This document shows positions 61,657-64,000 of a stretch of DNA of 64,000 bases, one piece after another (position 1 is the stretch's first letter; every line of letters begins with the position of its first letter). Made by a program: the position numbers and the translations under genes. The notes under the pieces were generated by a model. It was given only the letters and a program-made list of their open reading frames with translations, ran no database searches and was not told the origin of the DNA. The stretch covers positions 744,001 to 808,000 of the forward strand of contig NZ_JABAIJ010000001.1 in assembly GCF_012641435.1 (NCBI RefSeq), given 5' to 3'. This stretch comes from Rhizobium sp. P38BS-XIX. Its GTDB lineage: Bacteria; Pseudomonadota; Alphaproteobacteria; Rhizobiales; Rhizobiaceae.

Positions 61657-64000
61657 ATGCCTAATTTAGAGGCACCGGAGCGGCAGAAGGTTGGCAAGGA
61701 TGTTGTTCCGCCTTCGCTGCCTCACCGTGCCGTGGCGCTGCTTGCTCCGCGTGCCAAAGCTGGACGAGGGACCAGAACACAGGATCAAGTCCATTTTCCA
61801 AGGCGGCTTCTGCTTCTTCTCGCCTATAGTAAAATCCATATTGGACGCCTGATAGAGGAGGAGGCGGCGCACGGCCGCCGCATCCTGTTCGCGCCGATCT
61901 ATATGGGGATCGGAGCCATCTTCTGGTTTGAAGTGGGCAGCGATCCGCCGTTGCAAACGGTTTTGGCTGCGCTGCTGATTTTTACGCTTGCGTTTTTTCT
62001 GCGGCCTGAGGCAGGACGCCTGCTTCGCAATTTTCTCTTTGCCGGGATGCTGGTGTCCCTCGGTGCTGCCCTGGCGCAGTTGGAGAGCTGGCGCGTATCC
62101 ACCGTGATGCTCGACTCGCCCGTTACGACGACTGTCACCGGTCAGGTCGAGAGACGCGAATCCTATGACAACGGGCGCTGGCGCTATGTCGTCAAAGTCG
62201 ACTCGACGGAAAAGCCGCGTATTCACCGACCTCCGGAGCGGGTGACCATCTTTGTGCGCAAACAGGCCGAGCCGTTCAATCTCGGTGATCGTATAGAGGG
62301 CAGAGCGCAATTGACGCCGCCGGCAGGGCCGGCCCTCGCCGGACTGAACGATTTTGCCTTCAGCTCTTATTTCAATGGCATTGGCGCAAACGGCTTTGCC
62401 TATGGCACGCCGACCTTATTGTCTCCGGCCAGTGATATCGTCGGGAATTCGTGGCTCGACAGCGCAGATATCTGGCTTGCGGGCTTGCGAAACGGCATAG
62501 GAGACAGGATCAGGCGGACGTTGCCCGGTGACACCGGTGCGTTTGCGGCGGCGCTCGTCACCGATGAGAGACGTGCTATTTCAGACGAAACGACCGATGC
62601 CCTGCGAACGGCCGGCTTGACGCATATCATTGCCATCTCGGGTCTCAATATGGCCCTGTCGGCCGGCATTTTCTATATCGGTCTCCGCTACTTTTTCAGC
62701 CTGTTTCCGGGCCTCGCGCAGGCATGGCCCACGAAAAAGATCGCCGCCCTCGGGGCGCTGATAACAGTGACGGCCTATTACCTCATATCGGGCTTTGGCG
62801 TCTCGGCCGAGCGCGCCTTCATCATGATGGCAATCATGCTGATTGCAGTCTTGTTCGATCGGCCCTCTCTGAGTTTGCGCAATGTTGCCCTGTCGGCCAT
62901 TGTCATTCTCGTCCTATCGCCGTCGCAGGTACTGGGACCGAGCTTCCAGATGTCCTATGCGGCAACGCTGGCGCTTGTATCCGGCTATACGTTATGGAAG
63001 CGACGGCGGCATCGCGAAAATATCCTCGAGCGCTTCAGGCTGCTTCGCCCTTTGCTCTTCGTATCGCGTTTCTTCGGCGGGATCCTATCGACCTCCTTTA
63101 TTGGCGGTGCGTCGACCGCCATTTTCTCGATTGAGCATTTTCACCGACTGGCGACATACGGGCTTGCCGCCAATCTGGCCGCAATGCCGGTCGTCTCCTT
63201 TATCGTCATGCCCTTTGGCATGGTGGCCATGCTGCTGATGCCGTTCGGGTTGGACGGACCATTCTGGCAAGTCACCGGCGAGGGACTAGCGCTCGTGATC
63301 CTGATTGCCAAGACGGTCGCCGGATGGGGCGGTGATATAACCTTCGGCCGCCAGCCGGCATGGCTGATGCCGACCTTCATATCCGGCTTTCTCATCATGA
63401 CGATGCTGCGGACGCGCCTGCGTCATCTGGGATTGTTGCTGGTATTGTCGACCATCGGCATTGCGGCATCCGGTTCCGGCGTGCCGAAGCCGGATATGAT
63501 CATATCCGAAGATGGCGTTCTCGTCGCTTTGCGCCAGGACGATATACTGGCGACCAACCGCGAAAGGCCGCAGGCCTTCATCTTCGAACAATGGCAAAAG
63601 GCGCTGGTTGCCGCTGAGCATCAACCGCCAACCATGCTGCCCGCTGATAATAGCCTGCCTCAAATCAGCAAGAAGGAGCGACGGCGTCGGTTAAGCAAAG
63701 AAGAGCAGGCTGCGGTCCGCAAGGCCATGGAAAGCGCATTGGATCAGACGATGCAAGGCAGCTTTGCATGCCAAAAGGGAGCTTGGTGCGTCGCCATGCT
63801 GGAGAACGGCTCCATGCTGATCACCATCGAGAATGCAGCCTATCTGCCACCCGCCTGTGATACGGGAAACATCGTCGTTACGCCCATACGCCTACGCCTG
63901 GATCATTGCCGCTCAGGAGCCATGCTTTTCACCGGAGCGACCCTACGCCGAACAGGAACGGTCGAAATTGATCTAGGCAGCGATACGCCCCAGGTTCTGA
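61657..64000 (+). CDS. comEC: ComEC/Rec2 family DNA-uptake channel protein (3' end outside window)
   Basis: 781 codons are open to the window end. The N-terminal part has membrane helices and a DUF4131-type segment (PVTTTVTGQVERRESYDNGRWRYVVKV). The competence domain follows, with LVTDERRAISDETTDALRTAGLTHIIAISGLNMALSAG and LISGFGVSAERAFIMMAI as the strongest marks. After about ten helices the C-terminal metallo-beta-lactamase-like domain begins (MIISEDGVLVALRQDDILA); its metal motifs are not evident in the part seen. GCGGGG lies before the ATG. It is divergent from gltA. DNA uptake in rhizobia is unproven, so the role is inferred. Confidence 0.9.
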   Translation, partial: MPNLEAPERQKVGKDVVPPSLPHRAVALLAPRAKAGRGTRTQDQVHFPRRLLLLLAYSKIHIGRLIEEEAAHGRRILFAPIYMGIGAIFWFEVGSDPPLQTVLAALLIFTLAFFLRPEAGRLLRNFLFAGMLVSLGAALAQLESWRVSTVMLDSPVTTTVTGQVERRESYDNGRWRYVVKVDSTEKPRIHRPPERVTIFVRKQAEPFNLGDRIEGRAQLTPPAGPALAGLNDFAFSSYFNGIGANGFAYGTPTLLSPASDIVGNSWLDSADIWLAGLRNGIGDRIRRTLPGDTGAFAAALVTDERRAISDETTDALRTAGLTHIIAISGLNMALSAGIFYIGLRYFFSLFPGLAQAWPTKKIAALGALITVTAYYLISGFGVSAERAFIMMAIMLIAVLFDRPSLSLRNVALSAIVILVLSPSQVLGPSFQMSYAATLALVSGYTLWKRRRHRENILERFRLLRPLLFVSRFFGGILSTSFIGGASTAIFSIEHFHRLATYGLAANLAAMPVVSFIVMPFGMVAMLLMPFGLDGPFWQVTGEGLALVILIAKTVAGWGGDITFGRQPAWLMPTFISGFLIMTMLRTRLRHLGLLLVLSTIGIAASGSGVPKPDMIISEDGVLVALRQDDILATNRERPQAFIFEQWQKALVAAEHQPPTMLPADNSLPQISKKERRRRLSKEEQAAVRKAMESALDQTMQGSFACQKGAWCVAMLENGSMLITIENAAYLPPACDTGNIVVTPIRLRLDHCRSGAMLFTGATLRRTGTVEIDLGSDTPQVL

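Overview
The window is about 60% GC and reads as a core chromosomal segment of a Rhizobiaceae alphaproteobacterium, most likely a Rhizobium species. Supporting this are the general amino acid transporter aapJQMP, polyhydroxybutyrate genes (phaC and a phasin), mitochondrial-type complex I accessory proteins (NDUFS4-like and NDUFS6-like), an EipB/DUF1849 protein, LpxI in place of LpxH, and two palindromic intergenic elements of the rhizobial mosaic type. No phage, insertion sequence, CRISPR array or rRNA operon was seen. Both ends cut genes: trigger factor on the left and comEC on the right.

Layout. 1-9.1 kb: trigger factor, then mostly minus-strand genes (PhyH-family dioxygenase, soluble transhydrogenase, tyrosine phosphatase, the tight sfsA-map-radC cluster, phaC). 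9.2-14.3 kb: a lipoprotein and the run aminotransferase, hom, recJ. 14.5-20.5 kb: an RraB-like protein, three tandem tRNA-Glu genes, lipoprotein, gloA, a double cold-shock-domain protein, DUF192, tRNA-Pro, a GNAT enzyme, NDUFS4-like protein, tRNA-Arg. 20.6-28.4 kb: two small membrane proteins, a divergent LysE exporter/Lrp regulator pair, aapJQMP and metC. 28.4-33.6 kb: FAD monooxygenase, NDUFS6-like zinc protein, alpha/beta hydrolase, enoyl-CoA hydratase, cysE, DUF3126, phasin. 33.9-40.3 kb: clpS-clpA, Dabb and HIT proteins, FemAB-like acyltransferase, glycerophosphodiesterase and RidA. 40.4-46 kb: eipB, then a four-gene cluster telA / VWA-plus-binding-protein lipoprotein / xpaC / Tat-type binding protein. 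46-61.4 kb: the growth cluster rpsB-tsf-pyrH-frr-uppS-cdsA-rseP-bamA-lpxD-fabZ-lpxA-lpxI-lpxB, followed by convergent gltA. comEC begins at 61657 and runs off the end.

How the genes work together. The last third couples translation factors (S2, EF-Ts, RRF) to UMP kinase, the undecaprenyl and CDP-diacylglycerol precursors, outer-membrane protein assembly and lipid A synthesis. Several junctions there overlap by 1 to 8 bases. aapJQMP and the LysE/Lrp pair move amino acids in opposite directions. phaC and the phasin make and coat storage granules.

Most unusual observations. (1) RseP is 557 residues long and carries three PDZ modules with an exact 90-residue period. (2) A near-perfect PHO box followed by a -10 element stands before the telA cluster, which joins cytoplasmic, membrane and exported stress-type proteins and has a 107-base RIME1-like element inside it. 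(3) Clear inverted repeats sit in the lysE/lrp, phaC/lipoprotein, phasin, aapJ/metC and gltA control regions. Everything here comes from reading the sequence; no searches or structure predictions were run.
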